Below are positions 17,462 to 25,868 of a stretch of 33,869 nt of DNA, one piece after another (positions within the stretch are counted from its first letter, which is position 1; each line of letters starts with the position of its first letter). Origin of the DNA: Elusimicrobiota bacterium. Its GTDB lineage: Bacteria; CAYTYR01; UBA6262. The notes beneath the pieces are model-generated. The model ran no database searches. It was not told the origin of the DNA and saw only the letters and a program-made list of their open reading frames with translations. The position numbers and the translations under genes are program-made. Location of the stretch: NCBI GenBank assembly GCA_016218565.1, contig JACRDM010000135.1, positions 1 through 33,869 on the forward strand, given 5' to 3'.

Positions 17462-19146
17462 TATTCAGCCACTCGGTCCACTTTCAAGTCCTTACCTGAG
17501 AATAGGGATGGACATACAGTGTATTTTATTTCCTTGAATCCAAAACCATCCCAAGTAAAAGCCAGGGGTCCTTTTTCATTGTTTTGACCACTGGCATAGG
17601 TAACAAGATCATCTTTAGCATCGTTATTAACGTTCAGAATTTCAAAATCGGAAAAAGAAGGCCCTAATTTTGAACCAAGCCATTTAGGATAAATATAATC
17701 ATCAAAACGATTATAGACAAAAATATGATTTTCTATCTGCGGAAAATATTTTGTTGCTTTCCAAACACCTACGATCAAGTCCTGTTCGCCATCTCCATCC
17801 ACATCTCCAGCCCTGATCTTCCAGGGATTATAGTAGTTATGCGCGTCAAGTGATGGTATTTTAAAAGTTTTCTTTTGCAAATCTATGGGGAAAATAGCGA
17901 TCTGCTTTCCCCTGGGCTCAAGTATATCACCGACAATAGCATAAACATAGGCATATCCTTTATCTCTAACCAAACAAGCATCCTTCACTACTCCGGCGCT
18001 TTCTTTAAAAGGCAATACCCTGGCGGTTTCATCCTCCGGGAATCGTATTTCCATCCGGGACGAAAATACCGTAATCCTCACCCCTGGCAAATTCCATTCT
18101 TTAATCGGAACCGTAACAATTTCCTCAGGATAGTTGGTGGCCAGGTGAATAGCCTGCGAAAAGGTTGACTTGGCCATGATAAACTCTTTTGAACTATCTA
18201 TGGCCCATGCGCTAAATATCTCTAAGTCTTTACCTTCGGCCAATCCCGGCTGACAATCTTTCATTCTTACGGGAATAATTATTGGCTCTTTTATTTTCCC
18301 TTTATCAAAAATGCAGGAAAAGATAGCTGTTCTTTGCTGTTCTGGCTTAGTACTATCAAACACAAAATTACCTAAGCTATAAAGAATGAATCTATCTTTA
18401 TACTTCTCAATGGTTTGCAGCACATGAGGGTGATGCCCGATAATTAGATCGGCTCCGGCATCAATCATCTGGTGAGCATATCGCACTTGCCTGGTAGCAG
18501 GTTTAGTTTGTTTTTCTATTCCCCAATGCAGAGTAACGATCACAAAATCAACCTGCTTTTTTGTTTCTTTAATAAGTTCGGTAAGAGTATTAATATCTGT
18601 ATACGCTGGCCCGCATTTATTCTCATTATAAACAATGCCTTCTAACAGGAATCCAAGAGTACTGATAAAGGCAAAAGTTAAACCATTCTTTCTGATAATC
18701 ACCGGCGTGGCGGCAGTTGATTGGTTGGCTCCAGCGCCAATAGCTTGAATGTTATTTTCTTGTAAAATTCGTAATGTTTCAGTCAAACCGTCACGGCCCC
18801 AATCCATAGTATGATTGTTCGCCATCGTAGCAATATTAAACCCGGCATAGGTAAGACCGGCTATCGATTCCGGGTCTCCCCGGAAACAAAAACGTTTTAA
18901 CAGAGGATAACCAATATTTTTAGGGGTTAATGGACATTCCAGATTACATAGCGCCAGGTCATGAGCAGAGATTATTGGTTTTACTTTTTCAAAGAGGTAG
19001 TTTATCCCATGTTCCTCTATGCGAGTGCGAATCCCGCGATCAAAAAGTATATCCCCAACAGCGCAAAATTTCACTTCAGCGCAAAAGATTGAGCTTGCCA
19101 AGAGCATAAAAGCCATCAGGATCAGGGTAAAACGAAACACTTTCAT
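17461..19146 (-). CDS. CapA/PgsA-type metallophosphatase with C-terminal VCBS/FG-GAP-like repeat; start taken at M23 of the listed ORF
   Basis: CAVGDILFDRGI, LCNLECPLT, ATMANNHTMDWG, VTLHWGIEKQ, GHHPHVLQ; DVDGDGEQDLIVGVW. Confidence 0.85.
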   Translation of the reverse strand: MKVFRFTLILMAFMLLASSIFCAEVKFCAVGDILFDRGIRTRIEEHGINYLFEKVKPIISAHDLALCNLECPLTPKNIGYPLLKRFCFRGDPESIAGLTYAGFNIATMANNHTMDWGRDGLTETLRILQENNIQAIGAGANQSTAATPVIIRKNGLTFAFISTLGFLLEGIVYNENKCGPAYTDINTLTELIKETKKQVDFVIVTLHWGIEKQTKPATRQVRYAHQMIDAGADLIIGHHPHVLQTIEKYKDRFILYSLGNFVFDSTKPEQQRTAIFSCIFDKGKIKEPIIIPVRMKDCQPGLAEGKDLEIFSAWAIDSSKEFIMAKSTFSQAIHLATNYPEEIVTVPIKEWNLPGVRITVFSSRMEIRFPEDETARVLPFKESAGVVKDACLVRDKGYAYVYAIVGDILEPRGKQIAIFPIDLQKKTFKIPSLDAHNYYNPWKIRAGDVDGDGEQDLIVGVWKATKYFPQIENHIFVYNRFDDYIYPKWLGSKLGPSFSDFEILNVNNDAKDDLVTYASGQNNEKGPLAFTWDGFGFKEIKYTVCPSLFSGKDLKVDRVAE

Positions 19147-19147
19147 T

Positions 19148-21613
19148 TTAACACCCTGTTTCATAATAAGGGATCGTTTTCCATCCCGGTTCAGGAGACC
19201 AATCCGGCACATCTTCTATTTTAGGCTTATAAAGCGGCCTGAGTTTTTTTCCTTCCTTACTCGGAGAACGAAAATAGTCGCTCCATTTTGGCAATTCCGG
19301 AGCATTGCCTTTCTCTAGTATCTCTTGCCATTTTTCATCAGTTAACCGATTTGTTGCTTCCCAGGGGAATTCATAATAGGAAAATATCGCGCCCCGAGTG
19401 AGCTTTAATTTACCATCTATCTCCACGATCACGTACATTTCATGAGCTTTACCTACTCCCACCTCTAAAGCAAATGAATCAGCAGTATGGACATCGGCAA
19501 TAACCGGCATATTCTTGTCCGGGCCACCTACATAATCCCACGACTTAGCGCTGTCTGGGTCCCGAAGAACTTCTAAGGTGAGATTATCCAGTAATGAACC
19601 CAGCTTTTGGATCTGTTCATATTCCTGTAAAGTTCGGGGAATATTATTCACCTCTTTATTGGATACTGTTTCCAGGAAAGCTATTAAATCCGCGAATTGA
19701 TTGCATAAACCTTCCATCCTTGCATCAATGACCTTTCTGGCGGCAAGCTCTGTTCTGGTAAAATCAAGTGAGTCTCCCATTTTTTTATAGAATTCCAGGT
19801 TAGGCTCAACATACCCTTTCGGAGGCTCGGGGATCCATACTCTTACTTCTCCACCTCCGTTGCCGCATTCCGCAACATAGCTCTGCTTGGCATAAAGAAT
19901 CGTATCATGCCGCAGCTCTGCCCAGCTTCCTAAACTGGAGCTTAAGCTTTTTCTTTTCCACCCCTCTGTTTTCATAAAGAAGGGATATTTATACTCATTT
20001 TTAAGTACGATTAAAGACTTTAAACACCATAGCCAATTATAATATAGATTGTGCTTCCATTCTTTTTCACTTAGATCGCTGTATTCAGTTATCAATTCAT
20101 CCAATTTATCAGGATACTCTGGCCAATCTTTCCATGAGTCTTTTTCTTCTGTAAGCATAATTGTTTTGGCCGTTGGACTACCGAAAATTGACATCACATC
20201 CAACCCATTGGGGAAATCTCTAAAATACTGTTTGTCTCTATCCCTAATGGTCAAACGTTGAAAGAAATATGAATCAGGAACAAATCTCTGTCCCATAACC
20301 CGGAATTGCGCATCCTGTGTTCCCCAAATACCATGTCCGGTTATTTTGGTCTTCTGTTTGAATTTTGCGACTAATATTTTTCTTATATCCGTAAGCTTCT
20401 TGGAATTACTAAAATCATTATAGGTGTACTTTTTTCCTAATACTTCTTCCATCGCCTCCTTAAAATCATCCGGCCCCAGGTCATCTGCCAGACCGACATA
20501 GAACACTGTTGGTTCATAGATCTCTTTCCATAGCTCAATCAAAGGACGTCCATCTATTGATGACTTTTTTGTATATAAAATATTAGTGATGATCAATCCC
20601 TGGAGCATTCCCAAATTATCCTCTTTCATATCAATACCGGCAAAACCCAGCCACATCATCGCCATAAAATAATTTTTTAGAGTTTCATTCCGCGTATAAT
20701 GGCCCCGGGGAATGAACTGGCTGTAGTCAAACTTTCTTTTAAGTAAGGCGGAATCCGTCCATGAAGGATGCGCCTTACAGAATTCAATCTCCCCTTTGGC
20801 TATTTGGCCAGCCGGCACATCCAAATTGATTTGCCCGCCATTGATAAAATAAGACGGTATCAGCACATAAGCAGAATTATTAAAAGCTGCCTGTTTAAGC
20901 AGTTCATTTGTTGCCTGGTTATAAACCTGATCGTTGTTTTTCAATATTTCCCGGCAAAGAGTATTTAATGTTTTAGACAAATAATTCTGTTCCAGATTTC
21001 TCAGGGTCATATCAAAAAATAAATGATACAACTGCAGAACTGAATCAGTAGTAATAAAGCTGGGTATCCCCAGGTAGTCGTTATTTTCGTACACATGAAA
21101 AAGCTGATTGTATTCTGTGGGTAAGGTTACAAAACCATTTTGGCCCAATTTTTCTTTTTCTTCAGCGCTGAATTCAGGATATTGGAAAATATTGTAAATA
21201 TTATTAAAATTCACTTTCTGCTGACCGTTTTTCTTAATATAATCCGTTCTATGCCTTTTATCTTCCTCTTTCTGCAGCAACAGAGCATTGGCTAATTCCA
21301 CTTTAGAAAGCATGCTCTCTGAATACTGCTCATTCGGCTTATACCAACTCTGGGCCATAAAATAGCTGTTCAATTCATAGTTCATAAAACAGCGGCCACG
21401 CCTGGCATAGATCTCATTACGCGACAGCCATAGTTCTGAAACTGTTTTATTGAGTAGTAAATCAGGATTAAGCGACATGGTGGATGCCCCTTGGATCTCC
21501 CCGGCAGAAACATTCAAAACAAGCGCCCAGGTCATTCCCAACATAAAAGCGCAGGCTAAAATATTTTTACTATTTATCAGGCGCTCCCACTTGAGAAGTG
21601 TATTTACTTTCAT
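19148..21613 (-). CDS. Secreted YARHG-domain plus DUF3160-domain protein
   Basis: LWLSRNEIYARRGRCFMNYELNSYFMAQSWYKPN (YARHG); FVTLPTEYNQLFHVYENNDYLGIPSFITTDSVLQLYHLFFDMTLRNLE and ADVHTADSFALEVGVGKAHEMYVIVE (DUF3160). Confidence 0.85.
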   Translation of the reverse strand: MKVNTLLKWERLINSKNILACAFMLGMTWALVLNVSAGEIQGASTMSLNPDLLLNKTVSELWLSRNEIYARRGRCFMNYELNSYFMAQSWYKPNEQYSESMLSKVELANALLLQKEEDKRHRTDYIKKNGQQKVNFNNIYNIFQYPEFSAEEKEKLGQNGFVTLPTEYNQLFHVYENNDYLGIPSFITTDSVLQLYHLFFDMTLRNLEQNYLSKTLNTLCREILKNNDQVYNQATNELLKQAAFNNSAYVLIPSYFINGGQINLDVPAGQIAKGEIEFCKAHPSWTDSALLKRKFDYSQFIPRGHYTRNETLKNYFMAMMWLGFAGIDMKEDNLGMLQGLIITNILYTKKSSIDGRPLIELWKEIYEPTVFYVGLADDLGPDDFKEAMEEVLGKKYTYNDFSNSKKLTDIRKILVAKFKQKTKITGHGIWGTQDAQFRVMGQRFVPDSYFFQRLTIRDRDKQYFRDFPNGLDVMSIFGSPTAKTIMLTEEKDSWKDWPEYPDKLDELITEYSDLSEKEWKHNLYYNWLWCLKSLIVLKNEYKYPFFMKTEGWKRKSLSSSLGSWAELRHDTILYAKQSYVAECGNGGGEVRVWIPEPPKGYVEPNLEFYKKMGDSLDFTRTELAARKVIDARMEGLCNQFADLIAFLETVSNKEVNNIPRTLQEYEQIQKLGSLLDNLTLEVLRDPDSAKSWDYVGGPDKNMPVIADVHTADSFALEVGVGKAHEMYVIVEIDGKLKLTRGAIFSYYEFPWEATNRLTDEKWQEILEKGNAPELPKWSDYFRSPSKEGKKLRPLYKPKIEDVPDWSPEPGWKTIPYYETGC

Positions 21614-21671
21614 GGCATGCTCCTTTATATCCTTTTATATTTCGCTTTTTCAGTCTTGATGAGCTTAATCA

Positions 21672-22001
21672 TTACCACTTTTTAAAGATAAAGAATACGG
21701 CGGCAATAATGAAACCAAATCCTACCAGATAATTCCACCGGAAATCCTCTTTCAGGTAAATTATCGAGAAGACGGAAAAGACAACCAACGTTATTACTTC
21801 CTGGATAGTTTTTAATTGAGCTGTAGTGTATTGGTAACTGCCAATGCGGTTGGCGGGCACCTGGAAGCAATACTCAAAGAAGGCGATCAACCAACTCACT
21901 ATTATTACGATCCACAGCGGTGAACTCTTGTATTTCAAATGCCCATACCAAGCAAAGGTCATAAATACATTGGATACTATCAATAAAAGAATCGTCCTCA
22001 T
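21672..22001 (-). CDS. DMT-family membrane protein, DUF486
   Basis: SNVFMTFAWYGHLKYK...FEYCFQVPANRIG..QYTTAQLKTIQEVITLVVFSVFSIIYLKEDFRWNYLVGF. Confidence 0.9.
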   Translation of the reverse strand: MRTILLLIVSNVFMTFAWYGHLKYKSSPLWIVIIVSWLIAFFEYCFQVPANRIGSYQYTTAQLKTIQEVITLVVFSVFSIIYLKEDFRWNYLVGFGFIIAAVFFIFKKW

Positions 22002-22060
22002 TTTACTTAAATCCCCTCTGATGCCAATTACTTAAATAAGTGTTTTATTAAACTTAGAAG

Positions 22061-22630
22061 CTAAACTATTAATTGCAAACCAAATACAAGAAAGATCGAA
22101 CCTAACAAATAATACGCACTGAACTTCTGTAATTTCTGTTGCCCGGTAAGACTTGGATCAATATCCTTTTTATCTTCTACCGTCATTAACTGCCGATAAA
22201 CTATGTATTTCCTGCATGCCGGGTACTCACTAAGGACAGCCACCGCCCTTTTTACATCCCTTTCATGTACCTGTAGCTTGATACCTCTTTCAACTGGGTT
22301 AGGTTTTACATAAATCTGGCCATCATAAGGCGCATAATCATTTGGCACAAAGCTCTTGATACCTTCCTGCGCCAAAGCTTCCTGGTATATCTTCACTAGC
22401 CCCGGTATATCAAACACTGCAATGGTTTCATAATCTTCAGTATCTAAAAATCCTTCAGCTGTCTCTTTTTCAGCATGCTCTATTTCTTTTTCCTTCAAAA
22501 GATCAGGGTCAAGTCTTCTTCTTTTAAATTCTCCAATTATACAATCATAAAGACCTTCAACATAAGCTTCTTTGCCTTGCCTGGCCAATTCCACTAGCCC
22601 CTCATCAGTTTTTTCTGTGAGGCTTTTCAT
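22061..22630 (-). CDS. DUF2007-like (putative signal-transducing) protein with C-terminal TM
   Basis: AVFDIPGLVKIYQEALAQEGIKSFVPND...IKLQVHERDVKRAVAVLSE. Confidence 0.6.
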   Translation of the reverse strand: MKSLTEKTDEGLVELARQGKEAYVEGLYDCIIGEFKRRRLDPDLLKEKEIEHAEKETAEGFLDTEDYETIAVFDIPGLVKIYQEALAQEGIKSFVPNDYAPYDGQIYVKPNPVERGIKLQVHERDVKRAVAVLSEYPACRKYIVYRQLMTVEDKKDIDPSLTGQQKLQKFSAYYLLGSIFLVFGLQLIV

Positions 22631-22682
22631 AAATGGGATTCATGAATAGCTTCCTTATACACTGACCCTACTCCCTACTTTT

Positions 22683-23474
22683 TTACCTATTCTGACTTCC
22701 AATTATTACTAATGTATCCTGGGCTAATGACTCTTCTAATTTTAAGGCTTTTATGGCATTAAGGTCTACCTTATCTTTTTCAATGAAACGGACTGGTATT
22801 TTCTTTATTTCAGGCGGGAAAACATTATTATCAGTTACCTTCCTTCTATAGCCATTATACAGGTCAGGATATTTCTCTATATTAACCAGATCATTATTTA
22901 TCGTTATTCTATTTGGTTTATAATAAATATCAACTTTTGTCCCGATTTTAATAAAATCAAAAATACCTTCTATATCCTCTTTTAATAAAGCCACGCAACT
23001 TCCATTCTTTGTTCGACCGATAAAATTTCGCTTGTTCTGAGGCAGACCGTGAATGTAAATTGGTCCGTAAATATGCATTTTCCTTGTACCCATAGGATTA
23101 TTTTCCCCAGGCGCGAAGTAGTCGGCAATTTTTTTGTTTGGCGATCCCTCTAACGGGATATAATATGGGTCTTTTACTTTTCTATCAATAATAAAGTTAC
23201 CCTCAGGGGTGGGGAGCCCGATCCTTCCTAAACTTACTTTACATGTTTTTATTATTTTATTACCATTGCAGATAAATAGCTCAAATGATGGGATGTTCAC
23301 GACAATACGATTCGCAGAATCCATATTTTCATCTTTTCCCATTGTCAGAATCACCAAGTTATCACTTTTGGCGACATCATTTTTAACCACTGCCTCGAAA
23401 CCTGATAAATTTACTGAAAGTGTTAAGATTAAAAGTATTAATAACGCTGTTTTAGCTGATCTTTCGGCCATCAT
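22683..23474 (-). CDS. L,D-transpeptidase (YkuD) family protein
   Basis: IVVNIPSFELFICNGNKIIKTCKVSLGRIGLPTPEGNFII, HIYGPIYIHGLPQN, GSCVALLKEDIEGIFDFIKIGTKVDI. Confidence 0.85.
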   Translation of the reverse strand: MMAERSAKTALLILLILTLSVNLSGFEAVVKNDVAKSDNLVILTMGKDENMDSANRIVVNIPSFELFICNGNKIIKTCKVSLGRIGLPTPEGNFIIDRKVKDPYYIPLEGSPNKKIADYFAPGENNPMGTRKMHIYGPIYIHGLPQNKRNFIGRTKNGSCVALLKEDIEGIFDFIKIGTKVDIYYKPNRITINNDLVNIEKYPDLYNGYRRKVTDNNVFPPEIKKIPVRFIEKDKVDLNAIKALKLEESLAQDTLVIIGSQNR

Positions 23475-24387
23475 CGCTCCGATATTGATAATAAATATAT
23501 GTCAAATAAGAAATTTTTGATATTAACTTTTTAGCCCTTCTAGCATGATTATACTGGTAATGGGTTAATACGCAAATCAGGAAATCGCCTTTAGGCGTAA
23601 AAACAATACCAACATCATGGCACACCCCTTTTTCTAATCCTGTTTTATGCGCCACTTCTATAGATTCCGGTAAATGAGCGGGGATGCGGTCATTAACTTT
23701 TTGTTTTTTTAATATTTCCAGGCTTTTTCTGGAAAAATAGGCATTAATTATTTTTTGATTGTAAATCCGCTCCAAAAGAAACGCCATATCAGCCGCGCTG
23801 GTATAATTTTCCCTGCCTTTGCTCCTGCTGCGAGAGTCCAAAACATGCCTACTGATGTTAGTGTTCCTCAGCCCTATTTTCTCAAAGCAGTAATTCAAAT
23901 AATCAAATCCCAAACAATCAATAAGCATATTAGTAGCGCCATTATTACTTTCCGCAATCATAAAACTAATTAGTTCATCTATAGAGAATGCAGTGCCGTT
24001 AGGTACGCGTAATAGCTTTCCCGATCCCTTAATCCGGTATCTCCTTTTGAGCTCTAAGCTATTCTCTAAACATATTTTCTTCTCATTATTGGCATAAAAG
24101 CAACCGATCATTACTGGTAGTTTTACTAAACTTGCCGAAGGATATAGTTTATTGCTATCAAGGTCAATCACCCGGCCGGTATGCAAATCTTTAATAATTA
24201 TTGACACTTCGCCGTTAAATTGCCTGCACTGTTCCTTAATTTGGCTGCTCAGGTCGTCCCAGGAGCGGGCTGGGATAAGATTTTCTGCCTTAGCTTTATC
24301 ACCCAGGTTCATGCCACAAACAAGACTAACGAAGGTAAATATAATCAAAACCGCAAATTCAATCAAAGTTACGATTTTCCTATACAT
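23452..24387 (-). CDS. Class A beta-lactamase-like serine hydrolase
   Basis: SASLVKLPVM (SxxK), ESNNGATN (SxN), HKTGLEKGVCHDVGIV (KTG). Confidence 0.85.
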   Translation of the reverse strand: MYRKIVTLIEFAVLIIFTFVSLVCGMNLGDKAKAENLIPARSWDDLSSQIKEQCRQFNGEVSIIIKDLHTGRVIDLDSNKLYPSASLVKLPVMIGCFYANNEKKICLENSLELKRRYRIKGSGKLLRVPNGTAFSIDELISFMIAESNNGATNMLIDCLGFDYLNYCFEKIGLRNTNISRHVLDSRSRSKGRENYTSAADMAFLLERIYNQKIINAYFSRKSLEILKKQKVNDRIPAHLPESIEVAHKTGLEKGVCHDVGIVFTPKGDFLICVLTHYQYNHARRAKKLISKISYLTYIYYQYRSDDGRKIS

Positions 24388-24442
24388 TTTTTCCCTTCAA
24401 ATTCCCTAATCCGTGTAAGAATCTTTTAAATTCCTCCTGGCC

Positions 24443-24742
24443 TTACAGCTTGCTCAGGCGGGATAACATTTCCTTATACACTTCTTGGTCACGCCTCAGG
24501 CCAACCTTGAGTACGAAAACTAACACTTTTTCTTTCTCAATTCGATAAATAACTCTGTAATGCGATATCTTCAGCTTCCAAAAACCCTTTAATCCGTGCT
24601 TCAGTCCCTCACCATAACCCTCAGGATCAACACTAAGTTTTTTATTTATAGTCCTCAAAATAACAAGCTGATCATGTTTACTAATTCTCTTAAAATCTTC
24701 TGCCATGACCAGCTTATGTATTTGAACTTGCCACATTATCAA
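24443..24742 (-). CDS. RelE/ParE-family toxin
   Basis: LKHGLKGFWKLKISHYRVIYRIEKEKVLVFVLKVGLR; 4-bp overlap with the antitoxin gene. Confidence 0.88.
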   Translation of the reverse strand: MIMWQVQIHKLVMAEDFKRISKHDQLVILRTINKKLSVDPEGYGEGLKHGLKGFWKLKISHYRVIYRIEKEKVLVFVLKVGLRRDQEVYKEMLSRLSKL

Positions 24743-25020
24743 CGCCCAACTTTCTTTAATGCTGCTTCCATACTTATAAAACCCTTATCTGAGCTATTTT
24801 CATATCTCTCTTTAGCTAAATAACCCATAACAATATCTTCAGCCATATCCAACAAGGATTCGGTTTTTTCGTATTCCTCATTAGACATAATAACAGCTAC
24901 AGGTTTATTGCGCTTCTCTATTAAAACCCTGGAATGACGCATTTTCTTAAGAAGCTCATCAATTCTGGTGCGAAGCTCGGAAACTCCGATCAAAGTAGTA
25001 TCCTGTTTCACCGTAAGCAT
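24739..25020 (-). CDS. Phd/YefM-type antitoxin
   Basis: GVSELRTRIDELLKKMRHSRVLIEKRNKPVAVIMSNEEYEK. Confidence 0.85.
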   Translation of the reverse strand: MLTVKQDTTLIGVSELRTRIDELLKKMRHSRVLIEKRNKPVAVIMSNEEYEKTESLLDMAEDIVMGYLAKERYENSSDKGFISMEAALKKVGR

Positions 25021-25068
25021 ATCCTACCTCCTATCTATATATCCAATATAACCATACCATATGCCATG

Positions 25069-25090
25069 TCATTTGTCAATTCATTTGTCA
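25069..25090. promoter_or_regulatory. Candidate TA operator: direct repeat tcatttgtca x2
   Basis: tcatttgtca at 25069-25078 and 25081-25090, 12-bp period, 48-70 bp upstream of the antitoxin start. Confidence 0.4.
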
Positions 25091-25140
25091 TGTATATCGT
25101 CACTTAATTAACCTATTTAAGAAATATATTGGAAATTGCT

Positions 25141-25677
25141 TTATAATGCAATGAACTTTGCCGATTTATTCTTAAAAAACCTTGCAGTTAACAATTTGAC
25201 GTGCTTAGCCATTTTTTTTGCCTTTCTTATCGTCTTTCCTTCAATTTCAAATTCATGCACAAAAGCAAAGAATAAAATGCTTTCTTTATTATTTCTGTAG
25301 TACTTTTCCAGCTTATCTATATCTTCAAGAATTAAACTATCTTTAACAGTTTTGCTCTTATATTTAAATTCAATTATTGCTAATACCTGTCGAACACAAT
25401 CACGCAGATGCTTGTTACCCCTTTCTATATCATACTCGTTAACTTTAACAAGCGCGATATCCACTCTTTTTTTATTTTTTCTTAAATAATATTCTGGATA
25501 AATTCTTATGCAATTATCTTCAAGAAGTGCATCTTTAATTCTTCTCCGCAGGTGAAAATAAAAACTATTCTTTAAAGAATCTTCTAGTAAGAAATAACTT
25601 TTATTATAATCTTTTTGTATATCTTTTTCCCATACTGTACGAATTATTTTAGCAATATAATTTTTATTAATTATCAT
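25141..25677 (-). CDS. Hypothetical protein with PD-(D/E)XK-nuclease-like signature
   Basis: YPEYYLRKNKKRVDIALV ... VLAIIEFKYKSK (E...D...ExK spacing). Confidence 0.5.
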   Translation of the reverse strand: MIINKNYIAKIIRTVWEKDIQKDYNKSYFLLEDSLKNSFYFHLRRRIKDALLEDNCIRIYPEYYLRKNKKRVDIALVKVNEYDIERGNKHLRDCVRQVLAIIEFKYKSKTVKDSLILEDIDKLEKYYRNNKESILFFAFVHEFEIEGKTIRKAKKMAKHVKLLTARFFKNKSAKFIAL

Positions 25678-25709
25678 TATAATATTCTCCTTTATTTCAC
25701 TATTTTCAA

Positions 25710-25868
25710 CGGTTTCTGGCTGAGGTCTTTTGCGTAGCGAGAAGTCATGTTTTTGAACGAGACAATGAATGAGCGACGAAGCTTATCAGAGATAAGTTAG
25801 GAGCGAATGAAGCAGTCGCAGTCAAAAACATGACTTCGCAGTAGCAAAAGGACCTCTGTCAGAGACCG
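25710..25868. repeat. 159-bp near-palindromic element (MITE/cruciform-like)
   Basis: cggtttctggctgaggtcttttgcgtagcgagaagtcatgtttttga ... tcaaaaacatgacttcgcagtagcaaaaggacctctgtcagagaccg; inner stems gcgac/gtcgc and cttatc/gataag. Confidence 0.9.
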
